Shown: piece after piece, positions 50,182 to 58,818 of the stretch
Numbering within the stretch: position 1 is the stretch's first letter
How the letters are laid out: the number at the start of each line of letters is the position of its first letter
NCBI GenBank assembly: GCA_030432905.1
Contig: JAUILU010000002.1
Location: 448,084 to 512,083, forward strand
From: Phycisphaerae bacterium
GTDB taxonomy: Bacteria > Planctomycetota > Phycisphaerae > Phycisphaerales > UBA1924
Length of the DNA stretch: 64,000 bases
Direction: 5' to 3'
Translations under genes and position numbers: made by a program
The notes under the pieces: generated by a model
Told to the model about the DNA's origin: nothing
The model's database searches: none
What the model saw: the letters and a program-made list of their open reading frames with translations, nothing else

Positions 50182-51894
50182 GTGTTATATTCACTATCGC
50201 GATACAGCATGCTGCTGATCACATTGTTCATGACTTGGTTCAGCCTCGGAACTCAGGCTCAACCCACGCTCACACAGTTCAAGGGTTGGCTGCTCTGCTA
50301 CACCCGCAACGATCTCTGCGCCGACTACAACTACGACGGCATCCTCACCCCGAGTGACTTCACCGCTTGGCTCGCCAACTACGACAACCCGCCGGGCGTC
50401 GACGGCTGGACAGATCTAGCACCTAGCACCGACTCGAAAGTCATTTATGTTTCCAGTTCGACTGGTAACGACTCGAACGACGGCCTGACGACCTCACGCC
50501 CGGTCAAGACCATCGAACGGGCCTATCAGCTCGTCCGCGACGGCAAGCCGGACTGGGTCAGGCTTAAGAGGGGTGACACGTTCTTCGAGTCGATGCCGAA
50601 CTGGAAGAAGTCTGGCAAGTCGAAAGCTGAGCCGATGGTTGTCACGACCTACGGCACCGCGAACGCCCGCGCCAAGATCTACACCGGCTCCTCAAAGGGC
50701 ATGCGTAACACCGGCCCGGAACTCCGAAAGCACCTCGCGTTCGTCGGGCTCGAGCTTCGGCCCCAGACTCGCACACGTGACGATGCGCCCGGCGGCATCG
50801 AGTTTATCTGCCCGCACAGGGACATCCTCATCGAGGACTGCCTGATCACAGGCTTCGCTGACAACCTGCAGTTCCAGGCGCCCAAGGGCGAGCGTTCGTC
50901 GGATGTCCGCATCCGCCGGAGTGTGATCACTGACTCGTGGGCGGTCGGCCAACACTCGCAGGGCATCTACGCCGCACGCATCGACGGCCTGCTTATCGAA
51001 GAGTGTGTCTTCGACCACAACGGCTGGAATGCAAACATCGAGGGTGCCGACCCGACGATCTTCAACCACAACATCTACATCCAGACGAGCTGCTCGAACA
51101 TCACCGTCAAGAACAACATCATCTCCGAGGCTTCGAGCCACGGCGTGCAGGCGCGTCCCGGCGGCAACATCTCGGGTAACGTCTTCTACCGCAACTCGAT
51201 CGCGCTGCTCCACGGCAACGAGGACAACCAGACCACCGGCATCATCGAGAACAACGTGTTCCTCGAGGGCAAGGACATCTCGCCAGAGCTTCGCCGGGGC
51301 ATGGGCATCCATATCCAGTTCTCCGACGGCGCCAAGATTCGCCACAACCTGTTCCTCCGCAACGGCACAGACACCGGCCTGAGCGAAGCGATCGCTGTGA
51401 CCGGTGATGAAGACCAGCCCGTGACAAACCTCTCGATCGAGTTCAACACTGTTTACAACTGGCTCAACAACGTCGTGATCGAGAACCAGAACGTCTCGGA
51501 CATCGTCTTCAAGAACAACGTGATCTACGACAACATCAATGAAAGCCCCGCGGTCCGTCACCTCGATGAGGACACGCTCGACGATGTGCTCTCGTACAAC
51601 AACACCTACTACATCGGCGGCACCTCGAACTGGTTCCGCGCTCGCAACAGCTACTACAACCTCACCGAGTGGCTCAACGTCTCGGGTGAGTTCAACCCGA
51701 TCAGCATCAACGGCCGGTCGTTCAACGATTCGAGCCGCACAATGGCACGCTACGCGCAGTACCAGCTCCTGCCTGCCAACCCTACTCTCGTGATGAACCG
51801 GGCTCGGTCGCAGAACAGGCTCAACTGGGACGCGGCGTACACGGCTGAAGAAATGGTTAACTTCTTCAAGACCGGTTACACACTCGAGAACTGA
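50182..51894 (+). CDS. Secreted right-handed beta-helix protein with N-terminal dockerin-like module
   Basis: 570 aa. A signal peptide (LLITLFMTWFSLGTQAQ) is followed directly by a dockerin-like unit (about residues 30-68): FKGWLLCYTRNDLC then DYNYDGILTPSDFTAWLANY, with the first calcium loop degenerate. Residues about 80-500 form a parallel beta-helix (repeats such as NITVKNNIISEASSHGVQAR, NLSIEFNTVYNWLNNVVIEN), resembling pectate-lyase or carbohydrate-binding families. GTG at 50182 with GGGAGG upstream is preferred; an ATG at 50209 also fits. A terminator follows. It probably acts on polysaccharide, but no catalytic residue was identified. Confidence 0.8.
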   Translation: MLYSLSRYSMLLITLFMTWFSLGTQAQPTLTQFKGWLLCYTRNDLCADYNYDGILTPSDFTAWLANYDNPPGVDGWTDLAPSTDSKVIYVSSSTGNDSNDGLTTSRPVKTIERAYQLVRDGKPDWVRLKRGDTFFESMPNWKKSGKSKAEPMVVTTYGTANARAKIYTGSSKGMRNTGPELRKHLAFVGLELRPQTRTRDDAPGGIEFICPHRDILIEDCLITGFADNLQFQAPKGERSSDVRIRRSVITDSWAVGQHSQGIYAARIDGLLIEECVFDHNGWNANIEGADPTIFNHNIYIQTSCSNITVKNNIISEASSHGVQARPGGNISGNVFYRNSIALLHGNEDNQTTGIIENNVFLEGKDISPELRRGMGIHIQFSDGAKIRHNLFLRNGTDTGLSEAIAVTGDEDQPVTNLSIEFNTVYNWLNNVVIENQNVSDIVFKNNVIYDNINESPAVRHLDEDTLDDVLSYNNTYYIGGTSNWFRARNSYYNLTEWLNVSGEFNPISINGRSFNDSSRTMARYAQYQLLPANPTLVMNRARSQNRLNWDAAYTAEEMVNFFKTGYTLEN

Positions 51895-51941
51895 TCTTGC
51901 GGGTCCTGCCTGTCAGGGCCAACAAGTAGTCGCACAAAGAA

Positions 51942-51976
51942 AGCCCCGCACCGAGCGAATCGGTGCGGGGCTTTTC
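51942..51976. terminator. Bidirectional intrinsic terminator
   Basis: A 12-bp stem AGCCCCGCACCG / CGGTGCGGGGCT with a 7-base loop, flanked by AAAGA and TTTT, lies between the convergent beta-helix and PEP-CTERM-type genes. Confidence 0.92.
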
Positions 51977-52002
51977 AATTACCAAGGATTAAACTGCTGC
52001 GA

Positions 52003-53145
52003 TCAGCGGCGACGGCGAGCGGCTGCCATACCACCAAGGCCGAGCAGTGCAAAGGCCGAGGGGGCCGGGACAGCGTAGAGCGACGACGCCTCGGTGTTGT
52101 CGAGGAGCACGGTGTGGCCCGAGCCGTCGAGGTTGATTTCGACGATTCGGCGGTCACGGCTTGCGATGTCGATGTTCTGCTCGATGTAGTTGAGCTTGCC
52201 GGTGAACTCGTTGTAGATGATGCCCATGGGCTGGAAGCGTGTGCCGCTGTGGAGCGTGTCGAGGTCAGCGATTTTAGAGATGCTGACGTAGTCGCCGTTG
52301 CCGTCGAGCTCGATCTCGTAGAGCGAACGGGTGTCGTTCTCGGCGATGTAGAGGTTGCCGTTGTCGGCGGAAGCAACGCCGCGGACGAGCGAGAGCGAAT
52401 CGCTCAGGCCGGTAACCGATGCCGAGAGATCGACGAGCAGCTCGTAGCTGATGTCGGTCGGGTCGGCTGGGTTGTTCATCACCATCCTGTTGATGAGGCC
52501 GGCCTGCGGGTTGGACGGGTTGCCGTTGGGGTTGGTGTCGACGCCGCCGTCAGCGGTGCCGATGTAGTAGTTGTTCGCGCGGAGGCGGTCGGGGTGGACC
52601 GCGGTGTACGCGAAGTCGCGGGGCAGCGGATCGCCAAACGGCGGCTGCTCGCGGACGGTGGAGATGTTGGCGGGGTTGGCAAGGTCGATGCCGAGGATGG
52701 CCTCAACGCGGTTGGAGAGGTTCTCAGAGCCGGGGTTGTTGGCGAAGAGGAGGTTGTTGGTGAGCGGGTCGTAAGCCATGCCGCCGACACTCTGGATCGG
52801 GTCGGAGGACGCGAAGGTCGAGGTGGTGCGGAGGCCCGGGTTGAAGATGTTGTCAACGCGGATGATCGATGCGGTCGACGGATCGGTGGTCGGGAAAGGT
52901 GAGTTGTTGAAGTAGAACTCACCGGTTGGACCCATAGCGACACCGCTGAGGCGTTGCGCCGAGAGCGGGCCGGCAGGGAACGACACAAGCGTGCTCGAGC
53001 TGAGACCCGAGTAGTCGAGTAGGTTGATGGTGTCCTGGCCGCCGTTGCGGTCATTGGACGTGTACAGGATGTCGCCGAAGTTCTGTGCATTGGCGGAAGC
53101 TGCGGCGCCCGCGATTGCGAGAATGAGCATATTTCTGCGGATCAT
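52003..53145 (-). CDS. Exported protein with PEP-CTERM-like sorting signal
   Basis: 380 aa. A signal peptide ends in SANAQ. The middle is repetitive beta, with propeller-like units (GGMAYDPLTNNLLFANNPGS, GVASADNGNLYIAENDTRSL, PMGIIYNEFTGKLNYIEQN). The C-terminus is VPAPSAFALLGLGGMAAARR followed by Arg, a membrane-helix-plus-basic sorting signal of PEP-CTERM type in which PEP is replaced by PAP. This suggests processing by an exosortase-like system. No enzyme motif was found. A weak GGGAG precedes the start. Confidence 0.78.
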   Translation of the reverse strand: MIRRNMLILAIAGAAASANAQNFGDILYTSNDRNGGQDTINLLDYSGLSSSTLVSFPAGPLSAQRLSGVAMGPTGEFYFNNSPFPTTDPSTASIIRVDNIFNPGLRTTSTFASSDPIQSVGGMAYDPLTNNLLFANNPGSENLSNRVEAILGIDLANPANISTVREQPPFGDPLPRDFAYTAVHPDRLRANNYYIGTADGGVDTNPNGNPSNPQAGLINRMVMNNPADPTDISYELLVDLSASVTGLSDSLSLVRGVASADNGNLYIAENDTRSLYEIELDGNGDYVSISKIADLDTLHSGTRFQPMGIIYNEFTGKLNYIEQNIDIASRDRRIVEINLDGSGHTVLLDNTEASSLYAVPAPSAFALLGLGGMAAARRRR

Positions 53146-53412
53146 CTCTTCTTATCTCCCTTCGCCCGATCCGTTTGATTGCGGTTCGGGTGTAAGTGTG
53201 TAACCCTGTTAACTTGGGGGGCCAGGGTTGGTTTCTATCCGATTCATCCAGTCTACTAAGAAGCTGGTCAGAATTCGATACTTGTCTTCTCTTTTCACTT
53301 CGGACACCGATGCCCTTTGGTTTCTGGACCTCGGGGGATTTACCTGATCGCAACAATGTCACTCTTATGGGAGATTGACTCCCGGTTCATCGGGCCTAGA
53401 CTCGGCCCTTGA

Positions 53413-53485
53413 GGGCTCGTAGCTCAGTCGGTAGAGCGCACCCCTGATAAGGGTGAGGTCACAGGTTCAAGTCCTGTCGGGCCCA
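53413..53485 (+). tRNA. tRNA-Ile (GAT anticodon)
   Basis: Full cloverleaf: acceptor GGGCTCG / CGGGCCC (one U-G), D arm GCTCAGTCGGTAGAGC, anticodon stem CACCC / GGGTG with loop CTGATAA (GAT), T arm ACAGG TTCAAGT CCTGT. CCA is not encoded. It is not part of an rRNA operon. Confidence 0.95.
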
Positions 53486-53562
53486 TTGATTTCGTGCCCA
53501 TTAGGGCGAGGCGGCGTCGCGACTCAAGGCGAACGCCCCGCAATTCTGGTCCAATACAGCAC

Positions 53563-54477
53563 ATGGCCAAGCCTAACCACAGCTTCTGGTCCGACTTCAG
53601 ACTCTTCTTCGTCCGAGGTCTGGCGGTTCTGTTGCCCTCCATCGTGACGCTCTGGCTTCTGTTCCAGGCCTTCTTGTTCCTGTACAACAACGTGGCAGCA
53701 CCGATCAACGCGGGTATCCGTCTTGGCATCGTCGAAGTCACGCCGCGTGTGATGAGTGAGGCACACCTGCCCGACTGGTTCCGGGTCACCAACACTGAAA
53801 TCGCGGAGTTCAAGGCCACGACAACAGACCCGTTACTCCGCAAAGCAGAAGAACCCAAACTCCGCAATGTCGTCCGAACCCGCAAGCTCGCAAGCTTCTG
53901 GGATACATGGGCGTTCGGTGTACTGAGGCTCACCGGCTTGCTGGTGGCGATTGTGCTGCTGTATCTGGGCGGCAGACTGCTTGGTAGCTTTGTCGGTCGG
54001 TATTTCTTCAACCGGCTCGAGGCGTTGCTCCGCGCGATCCCGGGCTTCAAGCAGGTCTACCCGCACGTCAAACAGGTCGTTGATCTCATCATGGGCGACA
54101 GCCAGATGGCCTTTCGCCGGGTGGTGCTGGTGCAGTACCCGCGCAAGGGGATCTGGACGATCGGTCTGGTGACGTCGAGCTCGATCAAGGCGGTGGCAGC
54201 TGAGGTCAAAGGGGATGTTCTTTCGGTGTTCATCCCGACCAGCCCGACGCCGTTTACAGGATTTACGATCAATGTACCCGCCAGCGATTGCGTGGATGTG
54301 GACATGACGATCGAGCAGGCGTTGCGGTTTGTGATCACAGCGGGCGTTCTGGTGCCCGAGGGGCATGAGATGCCGCCAGCGAGTGGTGTGCCGCAGATCC
54401 AGGTGCCAGATGTCTCGGCTGTGGATCTTTCCGACTCCGATGAGGCGGGGACAGATCAGTCAGGGTCCGAGTCCTAG
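53563..54477 (+). CDS. DUF502 family membrane protein
   Basis: 304 aa. Two membrane helices (about residues 15-40 and 110-135) flank a soluble loop, then the conserved cytoplasmic domain with RAIPGFKQVYPHVKQVVDLI, FRRVVLVQYPRKGIWTIGLV and VFIPTSPTPFTGFTI, the DUF502 hallmark. The family function is unknown. The ATG at 53563 gives MAKPNHSFWSDFRLFFVRGL; upstream frame is arginine-rich and overlaps the tRNA. It precedes hpf by 47 bases on the same strand. Confidence 0.88.
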   Translation: MAKPNHSFWSDFRLFFVRGLAVLLPSIVTLWLLFQAFLFLYNNVAAPINAGIRLGIVEVTPRVMSEAHLPDWFRVTNTEIAEFKATTTDPLLRKAEEPKLRNVVRTRKLASFWDTWAFGVLRLTGLLVAIVLLYLGGRLLGSFVGRYFFNRLEALLRAIPGFKQVYPHVKQVVDLIMGDSQMAFRRVVLVQYPRKGIWTIGLVTSSSIKAVAAEVKGDVLSVFIPTSPTPFTGFTINVPASDCVDVDMTIEQALRFVITAGVLVPEGHEMPPASGVPQIQVPDVSAVDLSDSDEAGTDQSGSES

Positions 54478-54524
54478 ACTCAGACGGCTCACCGGATGGG
54501 CGTAAGTATGGGGAGGTGCCCGCG

Positions 54525-54848
54525 ATGCGAGTAGAAGTGGTTGGTCTCAAATTCGAGGTGACCGATGCGATCAGGCAGTACGCCGAGACCAAGGCCGACA
54601 AGCTGACGCGGTATTTCGACCGGACCCAGATGATCACGGTCCGGTTGAGCGAGCGGGACAAGCGCGCCGGCGAGTTCGAGGTCGAGCTGGTAGCCGACGT
54701 CGAGAAGCACGACGACTTTGTTTCCACCGCATCCGGGGATGACCTGTACCTCGCGATAGATGCTGCAGTTCAGAAGATGACTCGGCAATTGACCGACTTC
54801 AAAGAGAAGCTCAAGCTGAGCAGTCACCACCCAGATGAGCCACGCTGA
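54525..54848 (+). CDS. hpf: Ribosome hibernation-promoting factor HPF (second copy, canonical)
   Basis: 107 aa short HPF/YfiA-type protein. MRVEVVGLKFEVTDAIRQYA, then KLTRYFDRTQMITVRLSERD and STASGDDLYLAIDAAVQKMT, are the typical family segments (DD-Y-AID). It binds the 30S A and P sites to inactivate ribosomes in stationary phase. Start at 54525 with GGGAGG eight bases upstream. It precedes ptsN and ptsH, the common hpf-ptsN layout in bacteria. Confidence 0.92.
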   Translation: MRVEVVGLKFEVTDAIRQYAETKADKLTRYFDRTQMITVRLSERDKRAGEFEVELVADVEKHDDFVSTASGDDLYLAIDAAVQKMTRQLTDFKEKLKLSSHHPDEPR

Positions 54849-54866
54849 GTCCGGAGCAACAGACCG

Positions 54867-55343
54867 ATGAAGCTGATCGAACTCGTGCCGGAGGGCGCGA
54901 TCTCAACGACATTGCAATCGACCCAGCGCGACGACGTCGTTGCGGAGATGGTTGACCTTCTGGTAGCCGCGGGCTCGGTCGAGGCCGACGCGCGCGAAGA
55001 TCTGATCGCCAAGGTGCTCAGCCGCGAGCAGACCGGCTCGACGGGCTACGGCCGGGGCGTGGCTGTGCCGCACGTGAAGCAGACGGGCGTCTCGAAGATG
55101 TCGGTCGCGATCGGCCTGAGCTCGACCGGTGTTGATTTCAACGCGCTCGACCGCCAGCCGGTGTACTCGGTGTTCCTGCTGCTCAGCCCGATCGATCGGC
55201 CGGAGGAGCACCTTCAGGCGATGGAAGCGATCTTCAAGCAGCTCAGTAAGGAAACGTTCCGCCGATTCCTGCGTCAGGCGACGACCATCGAGGACGTCCG
55301 CACGCTTCTGGCCGAGGCGGATTCGAAGCAGACCGCCGGGTAA
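54867..55343 (+). CDS. ptsN: PTS IIA-like nitrogen regulatory protein PtsN
   Basis: 158 aa EIIA-Ntr/fructose-type domain. The phospho-accepting His69 is in RGVAVPHVKQTGV. Helix-strand pattern (RDDVVAEMVDLLVAAGSV, VFLLLSPIDRPEEHLQAMEA, FRRFLRQATTIEDVRTLL) fits the family. Such proteins receive phosphate from HPr and regulate metabolism or potassium/nitrogen responses. HPr follows 25 bases later; no PTS permease is nearby, indicating a regulatory phosphorelay. Confidence 0.92.
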   Translation: MKLIELVPEGAISTTLQSTQRDDVVAEMVDLLVAAGSVEADAREDLIAKVLSREQTGSTGYGRGVAVPHVKQTGVSKMSVAIGLSSTGVDFNALDRQPVYSVFLLLSPIDRPEEHLQAMEAIFKQLSKETFRRFLRQATTIEDVRTLLAEADSKQTAG

Positions 55344-55368
55344 ACGAACCGGTGCGGAGGGGCATGCG

Positions 55369-55644
55369 TTGTCAACGCGAGCACAATCAACGGTGACCAT
55401 CGTCAATAGGCTGGGCTTGCACGCCCGGCCTGCGATGACATTCGTTGACGCGGCTCAGGCGTACAAGTGCGGCATCCGCGTGCACAAGGGCGACTTCAGC
55501 GTCGACGGCAAATCCATCATGGAGATGATGATGCTCGCGGCGACGCAGGGGACCAAGCTCGAGATTGTCTGCGAGGGCGACGACGCCGACGATTGCGTCA
55601 AGGCGCTGAGCAAGCTTGTCGCGGATGGTTTCCACGAGGATTGA
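55369..55644 (+). CDS. ptsH: Phosphocarrier protein HPr
   Basis: 91 aa. The active-site His18 is in NRLGLHARPAMTF, and Ser49 in DGKSIMEMMMLAA is at the HPr kinase site. Start is TTG at 55369 with GGAGG eight bases upstream; the only nearby ATG (55364) is out of frame. It follows ptsN and is followed by an unrelated, AT-richer gene rather than ptsI (enzyme I), which must lie elsewhere. Confidence 0.92.
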   Translation: MSTRAQSTVTIVNRLGLHARPAMTFVDAAQAYKCGIRVHKGDFSVDGKSIMEMMMLAATQGTKLEIVCEGDDADDCVKALSKLVADGFHED

Positions 55645-55659
55645 ATTCTCGGATTGAGT

Positions 55660-56010
55660 ATGTCGAGCACCGAAAAACAACGAGTTCTAGTTGAACGACT
55701 TACAACGGCATTGGTGCGGTTTGATTTTATAGAATCAGAGCTGGCACGCGAAGCCGCGTTTCACTTGACCGAGTGCCTTGATGACATGCGACAGATCTTG
55801 GAGTTGCTCAGCGAAGACAATATTGACTCTACACAAGCACAGAAAACACTCATTCAATTTTTTAGTCACGCGCCATCGCATATCACGGCTGCGGCAAAGT
55901 TGGTCATGAATGAATCAGTTACTGATGTCTTTGAGATTGGTGCTGTTTTGGGTGACGGTATCGCGAAACGTAAGCCGGGTATGAAACCTTGGCAAGATGA
56001 AACTAACTAG
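55660..56010 (+). CDS. Small helical protein of unknown function, atypical base composition
   Basis: 116 aa. It is largely helical (VLVERLTTALVRFDFIESEL, ECLDDMRQILELLSEDNIDS, QKTLIQFFSHAPSHITAAAK). No motif was recognised. Its codons are far more AT-rich (many AAA, TTT, GAT, TTG) than those of both neighbours, a sign of recent acquisition or relaxed selection. The stop TAG overlaps the murA stop in CTAG. It begins 15 bases after the ptsH stop. Confidence 0.6.
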   Translation: MSSTEKQRVLVERLTTALVRFDFIESELAREAAFHLTECLDDMRQILELLSEDNIDSTQAQKTLIQFFSHAPSHITAAAKLVMNESVTDVFEIGAVLGDGIAKRKPGMKPWQDETN

Positions 56011-57302
56011 TCCTCGATCGTGATCCGTTTAATCCTCGCGCCCACCGCGGCGAGGCGTTCTTCGAGGTTCTCGTAGCCACGGTCGAGGTGGTAGACGCGC
56101 AGCACGCGTGTTGTGCCCTCGGCGGCCAGGCCCGCGAGCACGAGGCCCGCTGAGGCGCGGAGGTCGGACGCCATCACCGGAGCGCCGACGAGTCTGCGGA
56201 CGCCGGAGACGACGGCGGTGGGGCCTTGGCGGAAAAGCTGGGCGCCCATGCGCGAGAGCTCGGCGACGTGCAGGAAACGCTCGGGGAAGATTTTCTCGGT
56301 GATGACGCTCGTGCCGTCGGCGAGTGTCAGGAGCGCCATGAACTGTGCTTGCAGGTCGGTCGGGAAGCCTGGGTGTGGCTGGGTGGTGATGTCGCAGGGC
56401 TTGAACGCCCGGCCCCCGGTGACGCGGACGCGAGCACGCATCGAACTCGCATCGTCGAGCGCGCGGACCTCGACGCCGATTTGCTCGAGGCAGTTGGTCG
56501 CGGCCATCAGCGCGTCGAGCGGGCAGTTGGTGATGGTCAGGTCGCCCGCGGTGATGCCGGCTGCGACCATGAGCGTGCCGGCCTCGATGCGGTCGGGGAT
56601 GACGCGGTGCGATGCGCCGCCGAGTTGTTCGACGCCTTCGACGACGATGCGCGGCGAGCCGGCGCCGGTGATCTTGGCGCCCATCGCGATGAGCAGGTTG
56701 GCGACGTCAACGATCTCGGGCTCGCACGCGGCGGACTCGATGACGGTTGTGCCCTCGGCGAGAGTCGCGGCGGACATGATGTTCGCGGTGCCGAGGACCG
56801 TTGAACCGAACGCGCCGCCGAGGAAGATGCGGTTGCCGCGGAGCCTGCCCCCGGGGACTCTGCCGATGACGTCGCCCTCCTCGAGCTCGAATGTTGCGCC
56901 GAGTGCTTCGAGGCCTTTAAGGTGCAGGTCGATGGGACGCTGGCCGATCGCGCAGCCGCCGGGCAGCGAGACGCGGGCCTTGCCCCGGGCTGCCAGCAGC
57001 GGGCCGAGCACGCAGACGCTGGCGCGCATGGTTTTGACGATCTCGTAGCGTGCGTGGCTCTCGGAGCTGTCGGTGGTGTGCAGCGTGCAGCTGTGGGTGC
57101 CTGTCTGGTCGATCGAGCAGCCGAGCTCGGCGAGGAGCTTCTGCATGTTCTTGATGTCAGAGAGGTTGGGGACGTCGTCGAATTTGATTGGCTCTTGTGT
57201 GAGCAGCGCGGCTGCCATGAGCGGGAGCGCGGCGTTCTTTGAGCCGTTGACAGCGATCTCGCCTGAGAGCCTGCGGCTACCCTCGATCTCGAATACGTCC
57301 AT
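56007..57302 (-). CDS. murA: UDP-N-acetylglucosamine 1-carboxyvinyltransferase MurA
   Basis: 431 aa enolpyruvyl transferase, first committed step of peptidoglycan synthesis. NGSKNAALPLMAAALLT holds the conserved Lys22-Asn23, and the catalytic Cys117 is in LPGGCAIGQRPIDLHLKGLE, so fosfomycin sensitivity is expected. The two inside-out alpha/beta domains are of full length. The ATG at 57302 has AAGGAGGG at good spacing; a longer frame is discarded. It shares its final CTAG with the unknown gene and is divergent from the methyltransferase pair. Confidence 0.96.
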   Translation of the reverse strand: MDVFEIEGSRRLSGEIAVNGSKNAALPLMAAALLTQEPIKFDDVPNLSDIKNMQKLLAELGCSIDQTGTHSCTLHTTDSSESHARYEIVKTMRASVCVLGPLLAARGKARVSLPGGCAIGQRPIDLHLKGLEALGATFELEEGDVIGRVPGGRLRGNRIFLGGAFGSTVLGTANIMSAATLAEGTTVIESAACEPEIVDVANLLIAMGAKITGAGSPRIVVEGVEQLGGASHRVIPDRIEAGTLMVAAGITAGDLTITNCPLDALMAATNCLEQIGVEVRALDDASSMRARVRVTGGRAFKPCDITTQPHPGFPTDLQAQFMALLTLADGTSVITEKIFPERFLHVAELSRMGAQLFRQGPTAVVSGVRRLVGAPVMASDLRASAGLVLAGLAAEGTTRVLRVYHLDRGYENLEERLAAVGARIKRITIED

Positions 57303-57415
57303 CGCGCGACCCTCCTTGGTGCGTCGGTGTAGGTAGTGTTGCGTGCTTGAACGGGCACGCGCTACCATCATAGACGATCAGAGTAGGGCGACGCACGCTA
57401 CAGGAGATATCGAGT

Positions 57416-58102
57416 ATGTACGACTTTATCCGCAAGCTTGAGTTCTTCGATTGGTGGGACGCGGGCTGGGCGGACAAGTCGGCTCGGAATCTCAAGAGCA
57501 TTCAAGATGCGTGGATCATGTCCGAGTTGCGCGACGCCGAGGGGCTGCGAATCGGTGAGGTCGGCGGTGGGGACTCGCGGCTGCTTCACTATTTGAAGGA
57601 GCGCAACTCTTGTGTCAATATCGATAAATTCGAGGGGCTTGGCAAGGGACCCAAAAAGGTGCCCGAGATAGATGGCATTGAGGTTGTCCAGGCATACATG
57701 GGCGACTTCGACGAGGCTCTGGAGGACGAGAGCTTCGATGTCATGTTCTCCGTCTCGGTAATCGAACATGTGGCAGACGAGCATGTCAATGGGTGTTTCA
57801 AAGACATGGCCCGCGTGCTCAAGCCCGGAGGAAGGCTGCTGCACGCGATCGATATCTATCTGTACGAAGACGAATGCGTGATGCCTCGGATTGATGCGTA
57901 CCGTGAAGCGGTCGAGATGCCCGGGCTCGGTTTGCGCTGGCACACCGAGCCTGTGATCGGTGATCAGACCAAATTCCGGTGTGCCTACGCGACAAACTCA
58001 GATCAGCAGCTCGCATACGCATGCAGCTTGGTCCCTTCGATGAGAGAGATGCGGGCCGATATGCAGGTGTGTTCTATCAAGATGGCTCTGGATAAGGAAT
58101 AG
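57416..58102 (+). CDS. SAM-dependent methyltransferase, tandem copy 1
   Basis: 228 aa class I methyltransferase. Motif I is IGEVGGGDSRLL (about residues 47-58), the acidic end of beta-2 is NIDKFEG, and FDVMFSVSVIEHVADEHVNG with LKPGGRLLHAIDIYLYE are motif IV-VI equivalents. The first about 35 residues (FIRKLEFFDWWDAGWADKSA) form a conserved leader. AGGAG precedes the ATG. Substrate unknown, possibly a surface sugar or nucleotide sugar. It lies two bases from its paralogue. Confidence 0.85.
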   Translation: MYDFIRKLEFFDWWDAGWADKSARNLKSIQDAWIMSELRDAEGLRIGEVGGGDSRLLHYLKERNSCVNIDKFEGLGKGPKKVPEIDGIEVVQAYMGDFDEALEDESFDVMFSVSVIEHVADEHVNGCFKDMARVLKPGGRLLHAIDIYLYEDECVMPRIDAYREAVEMPGLGLRWHTEPVIGDQTKFRCAYATNSDQQLAYACSLVPSMREMRADMQVCSIKMALDKE

Positions 58103-58104
58103 CT

Positions 58105-58797
58105 GTGTACGACTTTATCCGCAAGCGAGAGTACTTCGAGTGGTGGGATAAAGGGCTTGCCGAGAAGGATGGCCGCAGCCTGAAGAACATACAAGACGCT
58201 TGGATAATGTCCGAGCTTTACGAGTGCAGGGAATTGCAAATCTGCGAGGTCGGCGGCGGCGACTCGCGGGTGCTCAGGCGGCTCAGCAAACACAATTCGT
58301 GTGTGAACGCGGATCGCTTCGAGGGCGAGGGGAATGGGCCGAGGCATGTCGTTGATATCGACGGCGTCGAGCGTGTTGACGCATACCTGGGTGATTTCAA
58401 TAAAGCGCTCGCCGACGAGAGTTTCGACATCGTATTCTCGATTTCGGTGCTCGAGCATGTGCCCGATGAGAGTCTTGCGGATTGCTTTGCCGACATGGCG
58501 AGGATCCTGAGACCCGGCGGCTGGATGCTGCACGCGATCGATATGTATGTGTTCGAGCAGCCGACGGTGATGCCGAGGATTGACCTGTACAGAATGCACG
58601 CGGGCGACCAGTCGCTCGGGCTGGCCTGGGTCGAAGAGCCCGCGATCGGGGACGAGGTCGGGTTCCATTGCGACTACGCGTCGAACTCTGTGCAGGAAAT
58701 GGCGGCTTGGAACCATCAGGCGCCGTCGCCCGCGCTGCGGGAGCTCAGGTGCAACGCGCAGAGCTGCTCGCTCAAGATGGCTCTTGTGAAAGAATGA
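58105..58797 (+). CDS. SAM-dependent methyltransferase, tandem copy 2
   Basis: 230 aa, clearly paralogous to the gene before it across the whole length: the leader FIRKREYFEWWDKGLAEKDG, motif I CEVGGGDSRVLRRL, IVFSISVLEHVPDE and LRPGGWMLHAIDMYVFE match position by position. It starts with GTG, 2 bases after the TAG of the first copy, so translation re-initiation is likely. The duplication is old enough for many substitutions; both copies keep the SAM-binding residues, which suggests two distinct but related substrates. Confidence 0.85.
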   Translation: MYDFIRKREYFEWWDKGLAEKDGRSLKNIQDAWIMSELYECRELQICEVGGGDSRVLRRLSKHNSCVNADRFEGEGNGPRHVVDIDGVERVDAYLGDFNKALADESFDIVFSISVLEHVPDESLADCFADMARILRPGGWMLHAIDMYVFEQPTVMPRIDLYRMHAGDQSLGLAWVEEPAIGDEVGFHCDYASNSVQEMAAWNHQAPSPALRELRCNAQSCSLKMALVKE

Positions 58798-58818
58798 ATC
58801 GGCTGTGATCTGGTTGGG

